Source of the DNA: Pseudomonas protegens CHA0
GTDB lineage: Bacteria; Pseudomonadota; Gammaproteobacteria; Pseudomonadales; Pseudomonadaceae
Direction: 5' to 3'
DNA: 64,000 bases
Assembly (NCBI RefSeq): GCF_000397205.1
Contig: NC_021237.1
Span: 6,083,001-6,147,000, forward strand
Shown here: positions 1-9,423 of the stretch, piece after piece
Position numbering within the stretch: position 1 is the stretch's first letter
Layout: each line of letters begins with the position of its first letter
Made by a program: the position numbers and the translations under genes
The notes under the pieces: generated by a model
What the model saw: only the letters and a program-made list of their open reading frames with translations
Told to the model about the DNA's origin: nothing
The model's database searches: none

Positions 1-1043
1 ACCGCTTCTTCGGCCCCCAGCTTGACCAGCAACGGCTTCTGCTGCTCCGCCGCCAGGGGCAAGGCTACGCAGGCGCTGGCGCCCATGGGCATGGCCTGCC
101 AGATCGGCTTGAAGTCGAACGCCGGCTGGTTGTCCTGCTCTTGCATGGCCAGGTAGCTGTGCCAGCCCTTGTCGTCCATGTCGAAGCGCAGGCCGGCGAA
201 GTTGGGGATAAAGCGCTGGTAACCCATGGCCAAAACGCTGGAATTGACTGCCAGCCGCTGCTGCACTTCAGGCTTGCGCGCTTCCAGGCCAAAGGCCTCG
301 GGGAACAGTTTGTCACCGTTGAGCAGGGCCTCCAGGGCGGTGGTGGACACCGCACCATGCTCGTCGTCGGCGCCGGTGGCGGGGTCGTACAGCTTGGCGG
401 GGTTGGACAGCACCACCAGCTTGTCGCCGTGGGAGGCGAATGCCAGGGACCGGCTGGCGTTGTAATTCAACTGGTACAGGGTCACCGCATCGCCACCGAC
501 CTTCAGGTCCGCCAGCTTGCTCAACTGGGTGTCATCCAGGGCCACCTTGGCCAGGGGCTCCAGCAGCTTGGCCAGGCCGCCGCGGTCCATCACCAGCAGG
601 AAGTCCTTGAGACGCCCGTCGGCGCCGCGCCACAGCGCCACGTCGGCCGGCTGGTCGAACAACTGCTCGATCAGGTTGTCCTGCAGCTTCAGGTCATGCT
701 CGTAGATGATCCGCCGCAGGCTGCCGATCAGGCCCAGGCGGTCGGCGTGGGTCTGGTAATAGAAGACGAAATCCTCGGTCAGGGTTTCCTTGAGGAAAGG
801 CACCGCCAGCAGGTCCTTGGGCAACTGCGCCAGGGAATGGGTTTCCAGCAGCCCATCGGGGCGGCTCAGGCCCAGCTTGTCGCCGGCCAGCTCCGCCACC
901 GGAGTCTTGGGCTTGCAGCCCACGCCGGTGACCGCGGCCGCCACCAGGCACAGGCCCATGACCAGGACCGGCCAGCGCCGCTTGCTGGCGGGTTGTTCAG
1001 TACCGGGCACGCCGGCTGCCGGGGATGCTGTGTTTTCGCTCAT
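1..1043 (-). CDS. yfaA: DUF2138 (YfaA-like) protein, 3' end outside window
   Basis: The frame opens with ATG at 1043 and runs off the left edge, so at least 347 residues are present and the C-terminus is missing. The N-terminus has a short cytoplasmic stretch, then one hydrophobic segment at about residues 24-43 (WPVLVMGLCLVAAAVTG), which looks like a signal anchor. The rest looks soluble and periplasmic. Composition and context match the DUF2138 family (E. coli YfaA). It starts 37 nt after the DUF2135 gene, and in enterobacteria these two families sit in one locus with an alpha-2-macroglobulin-like protein. The function is unknown; a role in periplasmic quality control or defence is inference from that locus only. 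Confidence 0.7.
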   Translation of the reverse strand, partial: MSENTASPAAGVPGTEQPASKRRWPVLVMGLCLVAAAVTGVGCKPKTPVAELAGDKLGLSRPDGLLETHSLAQLPKDLLAVPFLKETLTEDFVFYYQTHADRLGLIGSLRRIIYEHDLKLQDNLIEQLFDQPADVALWRGADGRLKDFLLVMDRGGLAKLLEPLAKVALDDTQLSKLADLKVGGDAVTLYQLNYNASRSLAFASHGDKLVVLSNPAKLYDPATGADDEHGAVSTTALEALLNGDKLFPEAFGLEARKPEVQQRLAVNSSVLAMGYQRFIPNFAGLRFDMDDKGWHSYLAMQEQDNQPAFDFKPIWQAMPMGASACVALPLAAEQQKPLLVKLGAEEA

Positions 1044-1080
1044 GATTCACAAAGCCCAATTCATCCGTGGTGCGGGATGT

Positions 1081-1872
1081 TCAATAGTTGAAAGACTTGA
1101 CCAGCAACAGGTCGCCGATGGCCCGCATGGGCACGATAAAGGTCTCGCGTTTCTCATCGACGGTGTTTTCGTTAAGGATCAGGTTGATCTGCGAGGTGAT
1201 CACCTCGTTCTGATTGCTGCCTTCGTCGAAGTTGTATCCGCCGCTGCCGAAGTTGCCCCAGTAGTTCACGTAGATCAGGTAGGTGCCCCGCAGCGGTGCG
1301 GTCATGGTGAACATTTCCGGGCCCGGGCCATCGACGCCGTCCGGGTCCAGGCCGCCGCCATTGGTCAGGCCGGGGTGGCCGAAGAAGGCGTGCTGACCGT
1401 CCGGGGTAATGATGTGCATGTCCAGCTCGGCCTTGGGATCGTCCCAGCCCAGCACTAAGCGAATGCGCGGTGGAGTCTTGTTCAGGTTGGCTTCATAGAA
1501 CTGCACGCGCTTGAGGGACTTGCCCTCGGAGCTGCGCACTTCGACGCTGTTGGAGCCGGCACCGAACGCATAGGGCCGGGCAAAACGGCCCTGCTCGTCG
1601 GTGTAGAGATTCAACGGGTTACCGTTGACCGACAGGCTGTGGGGCTGGCGCAAATGGCCAATGGCCTTGAGCTGGCCTTCGATCAGGGTACGGTTGCGCT
1701 GGATGCCGCGGTCGATGGGCGGCGTCGGATAGGCCACGCGATCCTGCTCGGTGCGGTCCAGCAGGCCGGAATAACGCCAGCCGGCCAGGGGTTCCTGCAG
1801 CTCGGCAGAAGGCTCGGCGAATGCCGGCCCGGCCAGCAGCAAGGTCAGCAGAAGGGAGGATAGAGCGCGCAT
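1081..1872 (-). CDS. yfaP: DUF2135 (YfaP-like) exported protein
   Basis: Predicted 263-residue secreted protein. The chosen ATG at 1872 has AGGA eight bases upstream and opens a clear signal peptide (MRALSSLLLTLLLAGPAFA, cleavage near residue 20). An ATG-independent extension to 1893 is possible but has no better ribosome site. The C-terminal half carries the DUF2135 pattern: GWDDPKAELDMHIITPDG, then a Gly/Asp-rich stretch and GTYLIYVNYWG, a beta-sandwich type usual in this family. It is the first gene of a minus-strand operon with yfaA. Molecular function is not established; family placement is from the motif and the neighbour. Confidence 0.75.
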   Translation of the reverse strand: MRALSSLLLTLLLAGPAFAEPSAELQEPLAGWRYSGLLDRTEQDRVAYPTPPIDRGIQRNRTLIEGQLKAIGHLRQPHSLSVNGNPLNLYTDEQGRFARPYAFGAGSNSVEVRSSEGKSLKRVQFYEANLNKTPPRIRLVLGWDDPKAELDMHIITPDGQHAFFGHPGLTNGGGLDPDGVDGPGPEMFTMTAPLRGTYLIYVNYWGNFGSGGYNFDEGSNQNEVITSQINLILNENTVDEKRETFIVPMRAIGDLLLVKSFNY

Positions 1873-2239
1873 GTAATGCGTCCTGCCATGCATGGGAAAA
1901 CCCTGGCGCCAGATCCTCGGCGCGGCTGCAAATATTCAGAAAGAGTGCCCGGCAACAAAGGGCGTTGGAAAGGCCGCAGATTAGCGACTTGGCGCCTGTT
2001 GCACAATTGCCGAAAAAGGAATTTGCGAGGGAATCGGCAATGCCCTGAAACCCCCGCAGCAAGTGCCATTACAGCGCCATCACCCCCTTCACTCCCGGGA
2101 GCAACGCGCGTCGTGAAAACCCCCGCCCCCCCTACCCCAACGCCCCCGCCCGAAGCCCGCCAGCGGGCGCTTCTCATTTGCCCGAAACCCCGCTGTCTGC
2201 TAGTGTCGCGCCGGTTTAACGTCAACCGGGATAGCCGCC
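1873..2239. other. Divergent intergenic region yfaP / xseB
   Basis: This 367-base region separates the divergent yfaP and xseB genes. It contains a C-rich tract (about 2119-2151) and a short GC-rich inverted repeat at 2155-2168 (GCCCGC-CA-GCGGGC). A sigma70-like promoter for xseB lies at 2178-2206. No convincing coding frame or RNA gene was seen. Confidence 0.6.
2178..2206 (+). promoter_or_regulatory. Putative sigma70 promoter for xseB-ispA
   Basis: TTGCCC at 2178-2183 and TAGTGT at 2201-2206 are separated by 17 bases and lie about 35 bases upstream of the xseB start. Fit to consensus is moderate. Confidence 0.4.
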
Positions 2240-2482
2240 ATGGCCCGCAAAAAAGCTGCCTTAGATTTCGAACAATCCCTCGCCGACCTGCAAACCCTGG
2301 TCGAGCGTCTGGAGAACGGCGAGCTGTCGCTGGAAGACTCGTTGACCGCCTTCGAGCAAGGCATCGGCCTGACCCGCGATTGCCAGGCGGCCCTGGCCCA
2401 GGCCGAGCAGAAGGTGCAGATCCTCCTGGAGCGCGATGGCGAGCTGGCGGAACAGCCCTTCGATGCGGAACAGCCGGAATGA
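2240..2482 (+). CDS. xseB: Exodeoxyribonuclease VII small subunit
   Basis: An 80-residue protein of the usual length for XseB. It forms the helical regulatory subunit that binds the large subunit XseA in cytoplasmic ExoVII, a single-strand nuclease. The family pattern [19 protein letters not shown] followed by [16 protein letters not shown] is plain. Its stop overlaps the ispA start (ATGA), so the two are translationally coupled. xseA is not in the window. The xseB-ispA-dxs order is standard in pseudomonads. Confidence 0.97.
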   Translation: MARKKAALDFEQSLADLQTLVERLENGELSLEDSLTAFEQGIGLTRDCQAALAQAEQKVQILLERDGELAEQPFDAEQPE

Positions 2483-3366
2483 TTACCGCCTATCAGGCCT
2501 CCAGCCAGGCCCGCGTCGACGCTGCAATGCACACCCTGTTCACCGCCCCTAGCCCCGAACTTGCCCGCCTCTATGAAGCCATGCGCTACAGCGTGATGAA
2601 TGGCGGCAAGCGCGTGCGCCCGCTGCTGGCCTACGCCGCCTGCGAGGCCCTGGGCGGCAAGCCCGAGCAAGCCAACGGCGCCGCCTGCGCGGTGGAGCTG
2701 ATCCACGCCTATTCCCTGGTGCACGACGACCTGCCGGCCATGGACGATGACGACCTGCGCCGCGGCCAGCCCACTACCCACAAGGCTTTCGATGAAGCCT
2801 GCGCGATCCTCGCCGGCGACGGCCTGCAGAGCCTGGCCTTCAGCGCCCTGCTGGACCCGGCCCTGAGCGACGCCAGCGCCGAGATCCGCCTGCGCATGGT
2901 CACCACCCTGGCCCAGGCCGCGGGCCCGGCGGGCATGGTCGGCGGCCAGGCCATCGACCTCGGCTCCGTGGGGCTCAAGCTGGACCAGCAGGCCCTGGAA
3001 TACATGCATCGGCACAAGACCGGGGCACTGATCGAAGCCAGCGTGATCCTTGGCGCCCTGGCCAGCGGCCGGGCCGAAAAGGACGAGCTCAAGGCCCTGC
3101 AAACCTACGCTCAGGCCATTGGCCTGGCGTTCCAGGTGCAGGACGACATTCTCGATGTCGAAAGCGATACCGCCACCCTGGGCAAGCGCCAGGGCGCCGA
3201 TATCGCCCGGGACAAGCCGACCTACCCGGCCTTGCTGGGCCTGGCCGCAGCCAAGGAGTACGCCCTGGAACTGCGCGACCAGGCGCTGCATGCCCTGCGT
3301 CCGTTTGACGCAGCGGCCGAGCCGCTGCGCGAGCTGGCGCGCTATATCGTCGAACGCCGCAGCTGA
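2479..3366 (+). CDS. ispA: Farnesyl diphosphate synthase
   Basis: A 295-residue cytoplasmic trans-prenyltransferase that condenses IPP with DMAPP/GPP to make farnesyl diphosphate. Visible motifs are GGKRVRP (residues 42-48), the first Asp-rich motif DDLPAMD (83-89), KTGALI (about 180-185) and the second Asp-rich motif DDILD (222-226). The ATG at 2479 overlaps the xseB stop by 4 nt; the frame is open far upstream, but homology begins here. The following gene dxs provides the precursor pathway. Confidence 0.97.
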   Translation: MITAYQASSQARVDAAMHTLFTAPSPELARLYEAMRYSVMNGGKRVRPLLAYAACEALGGKPEQANGAACAVELIHAYSLVHDDLPAMDDDDLRRGQPTTHKAFDEACAILAGDGLQSLAFSALLDPALSDASAEIRLRMVTTLAQAAGPAGMVGGQAIDLGSVGLKLDQQALEYMHRHKTGALIEASVILGALASGRAEKDELKALQTYAQAIGLAFQVQDDILDVESDTATLGKRQGADIARDKPTYPALLGLAAAKEYALELRDQALHALRPFDAAAEPLRELARYIVERRS

Positions 3367-3478
3367 TCGGCGGTCCGTAGCAGGACCGCATATCGGCCAA
3401 GTTCGGCGCTCTGCGTGGGCAGCTTGCGATGCATAAGGTAAACTGCCGCCTCTTTCTATACCTATAACGATTCGCCTG

Positions 3479-5380
3479 ATGCCCACGACGTTTCATGAGA
3501 TTCCCCGCAAACGCCCGACCACGCCGCTGCTCGACCGCGCCCAGACGCCGGACGGCCTGCGCCGGTTAGGCGAAGCCGAGCTGGAAACCCTGGCCGATGA
3601 GTTGCGCCTGGAATTGCTCTATACGGTCGGCCAGACCGGCGGGCACTTCGGTGCCGGCCTCGGGGTCATCGAGCTGACCATCGCGTTGCATTACGTGTTC
3701 GACACCCCGGACGACCGGCTGGTGTGGGACGTGGGTCACCAGGCGTATCCGCACAAGATCCTCACCGGGCGCCGTGAGCATATGGCCAGCCTGCGCCAGA
3801 AAGACGGCCTGGCCGCCTTCCCGCGGCGCTCCGAGAGCGAGTACGACACCTTCGGCGTCGGCCACTCCAGTACCTCCATCAGCGCTGCCCTGGGCATGGC
3901 CATCGCCGCACGCCTGCAGAACAGCGAGCGCAAGGCCATCGCCGTGATCGGCGACGGCGCCCTGACCGCGGGCATGGCCTTCGAGGCCCTGAACCACGCG
4001 CCGGAGGTGGACGCCAACATGCTGGTGATCCTCAACGACAACGACATGTCGATCTCGCGCAATGTCGGCGGGCTGTCCAACTACCTGGCCAAGATTCTCT
4101 CCAGCCGCACCTACGCCAGCATGCGCGAAGGCAGCAAGAAAGTGCTGTCGCGCCTGCCCGGGGCCTGGGAAATCGCTCGCCGCACCGAAGAATACGCCAA
4201 GGGCATGCTGGTCCCCGGCACCCTGTTCGAAGAACTGGGCTGGAACTACATCGGCCCCATCGACGGCCATGACCTGCCGACCCTGATCGCCACCCTGCGC
4301 AACATGCGCGACCTCAAGGGCCCGCAGTTCCTGCATGTGGTGACCAAGAAGGGCAAGGGCTTCGCCCCGGCGGAAGTCGACCCGATCGGCTACCACGCCA
4401 TCACCAAGCTGGAACCCCTGGACGCCCCGGCGGCCGCGCCGAAAAAGGCCGGCGGGCCGAAGTACTCCGGTGTGTTCGGCGAATGGCTGTGCGACATGGC
4501 CGCCGCCGACCCGCGCCTGGTGGGCATCACCCCGGCGATGAAGGAAGGTTCGGACCTGGTGGCCTTCAGCGAGCGTTTCCCGCTGCGCTACTTCGACGTG
4601 GCAATTGCCGAGCAGCACGCCGTGACCCTGGCGGCCGGCATGGCCTGCGAGGGCGCCAAGCCGGTGGTGGCGATCTATTCGACCTTCCTCCAGCGCGGCT
4701 ATGACCAGCTGATCCACGATGTGGCGGTACAGAACCTCGACGTGCTGTTCGCCATCGACCGCGCCGGCCTGGTGGGCGAAGACGGCCCGACCCACGCCGG
4801 CAGCTTCGACCTCTCCTACCTGCGTTGCATCCCCGGCATGCTGGTGATGACCCCGAGCGACGAGAACGAGCTGCGCATGATGCTCAGCACCGGGCACCTG
4901 TACAGCGGCCCTGCGGCCGTGCGCTACCCACGCGGCACCGGCCCCAACGCACCGATCGACAAGAGCCTGGAACCGATCGAGATCGGCAAGGGCGTGATCC
5001 GCCGCCAGGGCAGGCAAGTGGCCCTGCTGGTGTTCGGCGTGCAACTGGCCGAAGCCCTGCAAGTGGCCGAGAAACTCGACGCCACGGTGGTCGACATGCG
5101 CTTCGTCAAGCCACTGGATGAAGCCCTGGTACGCGAGATCGCCAGCAGCCACGAACTGCTGGTGACCATCGAGGAAAACGCCATCATGGGTGGCGCCGGT
5201 GGCGCGGTCAGCGAATACCTGGCACGGGAAAACATCCTCAAGCCGATCCTCCACCTGGGCTTGCCGGACGCCTACGTCGAGCACGCCAAACCGGCGCAGA
5301 TGCTCGCCGAGTGCGGCCTCGACGAAGCCGGCATCGAGGCCTCGGTGCGCCAGCGCCTGGCGCTGCTGGGCCTGGCTTGA
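3479..5380 (+). CDS. dxs: 1-deoxy-D-xylulose-5-phosphate synthase
   Basis: A 633-residue thiamine-diphosphate enzyme that joins pyruvate and glyceraldehyde-3-phosphate in the first step of the MEP pathway, also feeding thiamine and pyridoxal synthesis. The TPP/Mg motif runs from GDGALTAG to NDND (about residues 158-188), and the catalytic Glu lies in [11 protein letters not shown] (about 376). The C-terminal transketolase domain is complete. It starts 112 bases after ispA and ends at a strong hairpin terminator, closing the xseB-ispA-dxs unit. Confidence 0.98.
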   Translation: MPTTFHEIPRKRPTTPLLDRAQTPDGLRRLGEAELETLADELRLELLYTVGQTGGHFGAGLGVIELTIALHYVFDTPDDRLVWDVGHQAYPHKILTGRREHMASLRQKDGLAAFPRRSESEYDTFGVGHSSTSISAALGMAIAARLQNSERKAIAVIGDGALTAGMAFEALNHAPEVDANMLVILNDNDMSISRNVGGLSNYLAKILSSRTYASMREGSKKVLSRLPGAWEIARRTEEYAKGMLVPGTLFEELGWNYIGPIDGHDLPTLIATLRNMRDLKGPQFLHVVTKKGKGFAPAEVDPIGYHAITKLEPLDAPAAAPKKAGGPKYSGVFGEWLCDMAAADPRLVGITPAMKEGSDLVAFSERFPLRYFDVAIAEQHAVTLAAGMACEGAKPVVAIYSTFLQRGYDQLIHDVAVQNLDVLFAIDRAGLVGEDGPTHAGSFDLSYLRCIPGMLVMTPSDENELRMMLSTGHLYSGPAAVRYPRGTGPNAPIDKSLEPIEIGKGVIRRQGRQVALLVFGVQLAEALQVAEKLDATVVDMRFVKPLDEALVREIASSHELLVTIEENAIMGGAGGAVSEYLARENILKPILHLGLPDAYVEHAKPAQMLAECGLDEAGIEASVRQRLALLGLA

Positions 5381-5410
5381 TCCACAACGGCCAGCTGTAG
5401 CCGCTGTTGC

Positions 5411-5437
5411 ACGCCCGCCATGCGGGCGTCGCTTTTT
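5411..5437 (+). terminator. Rho-independent terminator after dxs
   Basis: An 8-bp perfect stem (ACGCCCGC / GCGGGCGT) with a 3-base loop is followed by CGCTTTTT, 30 bases past the dxs stop. Confidence 0.85.
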
Positions 5438-5500
5438 GGCCTTCACTGTGCAGCCTCTCCCACTTTGCGGCAAAGGCCGAGCCGCGCTAACGGAATAGCC

Positions 5501-7393
5501 ATGAAACTCTCTCGCCTGGCCCTGCCGCTTTGCCTTTTGCCCTGCGCCGAACTCCTTGCCGCCCCCCCCGACCGCGATCAGGCCCTGAAACTGCCCGAAA
5601 TGCTGATCAGCGCCAACCGCCAGGTGGAAGCGCGCAATGACAGCAGCGCCGCCAACACCGTATTCACCCGGGAAGACATCGACCGCCTGCAACCCGGCAG
5701 CCTCACCGACCTGCTGCAGCGGGTGCCAGGGGTGCAGGTAGCCCAGGGCGGCGGGCGCGGCAACCTGCCGAATATCTTCATCCGCGGCACCAACTCGGCC
5801 CAGAGCCTGGTGCTGGTGGACGGCCAGCGCATCAGCAGCTCATCGAGCGGCGACAGTAACCTGCAGTTCATCAGTATCGAGCAGATAGAAAGGGTGGAAG
5901 TACTGCGTGGCTCGCGCTCAGTGATCTATGGCAGCGACGCCATTGGCGGGGTGATCCAGATCTTCACCCGGCGCGGAGCGGACTCGGGGCTCCATGGGCG
6001 CATGCGCGTCGCCGCTGGCAGCAACCAGACCTGGGAGCGCAGCCTGGGACTGTCCGGTGGAGATCAACAGACACGCTTCAGCCTCGGCGCCAACCTGGAT
6101 GAAACCGCCGGGATCGACTGGACCCAGGAATCGTTCCCCAGCGATGCCGACCATGATGGTTACCGCAACAAGTCGTTGAGCTTCACCCTCAGCCATGCGC
6201 TGAACGATGACCTGGAGGTAGGCCTCAACCTGCTGGATAACCGTGGTCGCACGCGCTATGACAACCCCTTCGGGCGCTACGACTCAAGCTACGACGTCTT
6301 CGCCCAGGATCCTTACACCGACTTCAGTGTCAGCAGCGTCAGCGGCTATCTCGATGCGCACATCAATGATTACTGGACGTCGCGAGTAGAGCTGGGGCAT
6401 AGCGAGAACCGCGACCTCAAGCGCGACAAACTCAGTGACGAACGAAACGTATTCAATACCTACCGGGACTCGCTGAACTGGCAGAACGATCTGCGCCTGG
6501 ACGAACACAACAGCCTGATCCTCGGCGCTGACTGGTACGAAGACCGGCTCAATACCAGCCCGGCGCGATTTGCCGAAGACAGCCGCTGGAACCGGGCAGC
6601 CTTCATTCAGCACCGCTTTCGCGGTGACAGTTTCTCCACCGAGCTGGGTCTGCGCCGCGACCAGAACCAGCAATATGGCAGCCAGAACACTTGGAGCGGC
6701 ACCTTTACCCTGCCGCTCAACCCGGACAATGACTTGCTGCTCTCCTATAGCGAAGGTTTCCGGGCGCCCAACTTCAGCGACCTGTATTACCCCGGCTTCA
6801 GCAACCCCGACCTCAAGCCGGAACACTCCAAGAGCTATGAATTGCAGTGGCGTAACCAACTGACGCAAAGCACTCGCCTGGAGACCTCGATCTTCCGCAC
6901 CGATATCAAGGACGCAATCATTTATGACCGCATAGCCCAACGCCCGGAAAACGTTGGCGCAGCGAGAATCAACGGTTTCGAAGCGGCCCTGAAACAGGAA
7001 CTGTTCGGCTGGCAGACCAGCATCGGCACCGCGATCATTGATCCGCGCAATCGCAAGGATGGCCATCAACTGCCGCGCCGTGCCCGCCGCACCTTGAATC
7101 TGGATCTAGACCGGCAGTTCGACCAATTGGCGCTAGGTGCCAGTTGGCAACTGGTGAGCAAGAGCCGTGAGGACTTGAGCACGAAAAAGCAGGTCCCGAT
7201 TGGCGGCTACGGCCTGTTCGGACTGCGAAGCAGTTGGGCGATCAATCAGGAAGTGAAGCTGGACCTGAAACTCGACAACATCTTCGACAAGTCCTATAGC
7301 CGCGCGTTCTACGAGTACAACGGCAACGACTATGGCTACCGCAGCGAAGGCCGTACCTGGATGCTCGGCGTGACCTGGACGCCTGAGCTGTAA
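5501..7393 (+). CDS. btuB: TonB-dependent receptor, BtuB (vitamin B12) type
   Basis: A 630-residue outer-membrane receptor. The signal peptide (MKLSRLALPLCLLPCAELLAA) is followed by a plug domain with LTDLLQRVPGVQV, IFIRGTNSAQSLVLVDG and VEVLRGSRSVIYGSDAIGG, which match BtuB closely, then a 22-strand-type barrel ending in a C-terminal beta-signal region (TWMLGVTWTPEL). The start at 5501 begins the signal peptide. The B12 assignment is supported by the convergent BtuF-like gene next door. Only about 63 bases separate the dxs terminator from the ATG, too short for a cobalamin riboswitch. Another corrinoid or metal chelate cannot be excluded. Confidence 0.85.
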   Translation: MKLSRLALPLCLLPCAELLAAPPDRDQALKLPEMLISANRQVEARNDSSAANTVFTREDIDRLQPGSLTDLLQRVPGVQVAQGGGRGNLPNIFIRGTNSAQSLVLVDGQRISSSSSGDSNLQFISIEQIERVEVLRGSRSVIYGSDAIGGVIQIFTRRGADSGLHGRMRVAAGSNQTWERSLGLSGGDQQTRFSLGANLDETAGIDWTQESFPSDADHDGYRNKSLSFTLSHALNDDLEVGLNLLDNRGRTRYDNPFGRYDSSYDVFAQDPYTDFSVSSVSGYLDAHINDYWTSRVELGHSENRDLKRDKLSDERNVFNTYRDSLNWQNDLRLDEHNSLILGADWYEDRLNTSPARFAEDSRWNRAAFIQHRFRGDSFSTELGLRRDQNQQYGSQNTWSGTFTLPLNPDNDLLLSYSEGFRAPNFSDLYYPGFSNPDLKPEHSKSYELQWRNQLTQSTRLETSIFRTDIKDAIIYDRIAQRPENVGAARINGFEAALKQELFGWQTSIGTAIIDPRNRKDGHQLPRRARRTLNLDLDRQFDQLALGASWQLVSKSREDLSTKKQVPIGGYGLFGLRSSWAINQEVKLDLKLDNIFDKSYSRAFYEYNGNDYGYRSEGRTWMLGVTWTPEL

Positions 7394-7402
7394 GGTCCGC
7401 CG

Positions 7403-7461
7403 CCTTCGCTGGCAAGCCAGCTCCTACACCGACCCCGTAGGAGCCGGCTCGCCGGCGAAGG
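7403..7461. repeat. Inverted pair of REP-like elements
   Basis: Two copies of a Pseudomonas REP-like sequence face each other between convergent btuB and btuF: CCTTCGCTGGCAAGCCAGCT... at 7403-7427 and GTAGGAGCCGGCTCGCCGGC... at 7437-7461. Each forms its own hairpin and together they could form a long one, possibly acting as a bidirectional terminator. Confidence 0.8.
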
Positions 7462-7464
7462 GGC

Positions 7465-8262
7465 TCAGCGCTCGGGCGCGATCAAGGCACAGAGCTTGGC
7501 AGTCGCTGCAATCATCTGCCCACTGGGCCGCTCCAGGCCCTTGTCCCTCACCAGCAACAACCGCCCCTGCTGTACCGCCGCGATCTGCGGCCAGGCCTTC
7601 CAGGCATCCAACTGTCCCTGGACGGTGGCCAGGATCGCCTGCGGATTGCGCTGCAACACCGACTCGATACTGACCTGGGGCGCCGGCAGTTGCTGGTCGG
7701 CAAACACATTGCGCGCGCCGCAGACACTCAAGGCTTCGCTGATGATCTGCCCACCACCCACGGTATACAGCGGCTGGTCCCAGACCTGATAGAACACCGG
7801 CAACGGCGGTTCGCGGTGATAGCGGACGCGCAATGCAGCCAGTTGCCCGTTCAACTCGGCGGCCAGCTCGCGGCCGGCCGCCGGGCGACCCAGGCGCTCG
7901 CCGATCTCGGCAATCTGCGCGGTCAGTTGCGGGAAGTCATGGGGTTCGGCAACCAGGGTGGGGATCCCCAGGCGCGCCAGTTGATCGCGCTGGGCCGGGC
8001 CGACACTGCCCGGCCAGAGCAACAGCAGATCAGGCTTGAGGCTCAGCAAACGCTCGATATCCAGCTGGCCGTAGCGCCACACCGAAGGCAGGTCCTTGAG
8101 CGGCGCGGGCCGTTCACCGGCATCCAGCACGCCCACCAGCAGCTCGGCAGCCCCCAGCTCTACAACGATTTCCGAGAGCGATGGCGCAAGACTCACCACC
8201 CGCTGCGCCGCCAGCGCCGGAACACTGGCCAGCAGGCACAGGACCGCCAGCCAGCGCAGCAT
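7465..8262 (-). CDS. btuF: BtuF-like periplasmic cobalamin-binding protein
   Basis: A 265-residue exported substrate-binding protein of the helical-backbone (TroA/BtuF) class. A signal peptide ([18 protein letters not shown]) is followed by RVVSLAPSLSEIVVELGA, then PDLLLLWPG and QVWDQPLYTVGGGQIISEAL, which are typical of cobalamin/haem-binding relatives. The ATG overlaps the upstream stop by one base (TGATG). No BtuC/BtuD genes are in the window. Its place opposite btuB supports B12 delivery, but the ligand is inferred. Confidence 0.8.
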   Translation of the reverse strand: MLRWLAVLCLLASVPALAAQRVVSLAPSLSEIVVELGAAELLVGVLDAGERPAPLKDLPSVWRYGQLDIERLLSLKPDLLLLWPGSVGPAQRDQLARLGIPTLVAEPHDFPQLTAQIAEIGERLGRPAAGRELAAELNGQLAALRVRYHREPPLPVFYQVWDQPLYTVGGGQIISEALSVCGARNVFADQQLPAPQVSIESVLQRNPQAILATVQGQLDAWKAWPQIAAVQQGRLLLVRDKGLERPSGQMIAATAKLCALIAPER

Positions 8263-8681
8263 CAGCCCAGTTGACGCGGAATGCGATAGAGGTAGAACAG
8301 CACCGCCGTGGACACCGCCAGAAGCATCAGCGGCACCGCTTCCAGGCCGACGAACACTGCCAGGGTGCCGATCCAGGCCGGCAGCGACGCCGCCAGGAAC
8401 GCCACCCGCCGGCTGGCCGCAAGGTTGATCCAGGCCGCCGGTTCCTCGGGAGTGTCCAGGGCTTTCTGGGTGGCGATCAGGGCGTGCTTGTAGCCGCCGA
8501 AGAAGCGCAGGCTGACGAACATCGATGCCACCCCGGCAATGAAGAACGGCATCGCCAGCACCGGCAGGATGGGCTCGCCCTGGCCGAACAGCGCGTTGAT
8601 CACGAACAACGGCAACAGGCCCAGGGCCAGGTATTGCCACCAACTGACGGTCAGGCGCCGCTTGACTTGGCCCCGGGTCAC
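8262..8681 (-). CDS. Small four-helix inner-membrane protein
   Basis: A 139-residue hydrophobic protein with four likely membrane helices (for example [67 protein letters not shown]). It begins at a GTG whose bases overlap the ribA stop (GTGA) and ends one base into btuF (TGATG), so it is coupled to both. It is conserved at this place in pseudomonads as an uncharacterised protein. No catalytic motif was recognised. Confidence 0.75.
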   Translation of the reverse strand: MTRGQVKRRLTVSWWQYLALGLLPLFVINALFGQGEPILPVLAMPFFIAGVASMFVSLRFFGGYKHALIATQKALDTPEEPAAWINLAASRRVAFLAASLPAWIGTLAVFVGLEAVPLMLLAVSTAVLFYLYRIPRQLG

Positions 8682-9295
8682 GCGCGGTCAACCTCGCCCT
8701 GGTGCTCGTTGCCCATCATGTGGTCGAGCTTGCTGGCCTTGGTCGCCAGGTAGAGTTTGTTGTGCGGGTTGTGGCCGGTATGCAGCGGTACGCGCTCGGC
8801 GACCTGGATCCCCATCTCGGTCAAGGCCTTGACCTTGCGCGGGTTGTTGGTCATCAGGCGCAGGGACTTGACCCCCAGGTGCTCCAGCATCGGCAGGCAC
8901 ATGGCGTAGTCGCGCTGGTCGGCGGCAAAGCCCAGGCGTTCGTTGGCCTCCACGGTGTCGGCGCCACCGTCCTGCAGTTCGTAGGCGCGGATCTTGTTCA
9001 AGAGGCCGATACCCCGGCCTTCCTGGCGCAAGTACAGCAACACCCCACGACCTTCGCGGGCGATGGCCTGCAGGGCGGCTTCCAGTTGCGAGCCGCAATC
9101 GCAACGCTGGCTGAACAGTGCATCGCCGGTCAGGCACTCGGAGTGCAGGCGGCCGAGAACCGGAGCGCCGTCGGCGATATCGCCCAGGCTGAGCACCACA
9201 TGCTCGCGGCCGGTAGCTTCATCGAGAAAACCATGCATGGTGAATTGCGCAAAAGGCGTAGGCAGCTTGCAAGCAGCAACAAAAACGACGGGCAC
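8678..9295 (-). CDS. ribA: GTP cyclohydrolase II
   Basis: A 205-residue enzyme that opens GTP to 2,5-diamino-6-ribosylamino-pyrimidinone phosphate, the first step of riboflavin synthesis. Zinc ligands C54, C65 and C67 lie in [15 protein letters not shown], and the GTP-binding RQEGRGIGL motif follows. The start is GTG at 9295 with AGGAG seven bases upstream. The gene heads a minus-strand unit with a membrane protein and btuF. A possible -10 (TACAAT on the minus strand, 9343-9348) lies upstream, with no good -35. This monofunctional RibA complements the RibB at 12727, whose second domain lacks the zinc cysteines. Confidence 0.97.
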   Translation of the reverse strand: MPVVFVAACKLPTPFAQFTMHGFLDEATGREHVVLSLGDIADGAPVLGRLHSECLTGDALFSQRCDCGSQLEAALQAIAREGRGVLLYLRQEGRGIGLLNKIRAYELQDGGADTVEANERLGFAADQRDYAMCLPMLEHLGVKSLRLMTNNPRKVKALTEMGIQVAERVPLHTGHNPHNKLYLATKASKLDHMMGNEHQGEVDRA

Positions 9296-9423
9296 TGTTG
9301 TGCTCCTGATCTGTATGAGGACTGGAGATTCGCAGAGGCGGCATTGTAACAGCAGCCTCCACTGGACGCTTAGGCTGAATTATCGGAGATAAAGATCGAT
9401 AAGTTTGATCAACGCACCGCCGG

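Noticed and set aside
1876..2478. N-terminal extension of IspA
   Set aside because: The open frame upstream covers the intergenic region and xseB; homology and the ATGA overlap fix the start at 2479.
5381..5500. Cobalamin riboswitch before btuB
   Set aside because: Only about 63 bases remain after the dxs terminator, and no B12-box core was seen.
3566..5692. 708-codon open frame on the minus strand opposite dxs
   Set aside because: It mirrors dxs, has Gly/His/Gln-rich low-complexity composition and no motif. Such antisense frames are common in high-GC genes.
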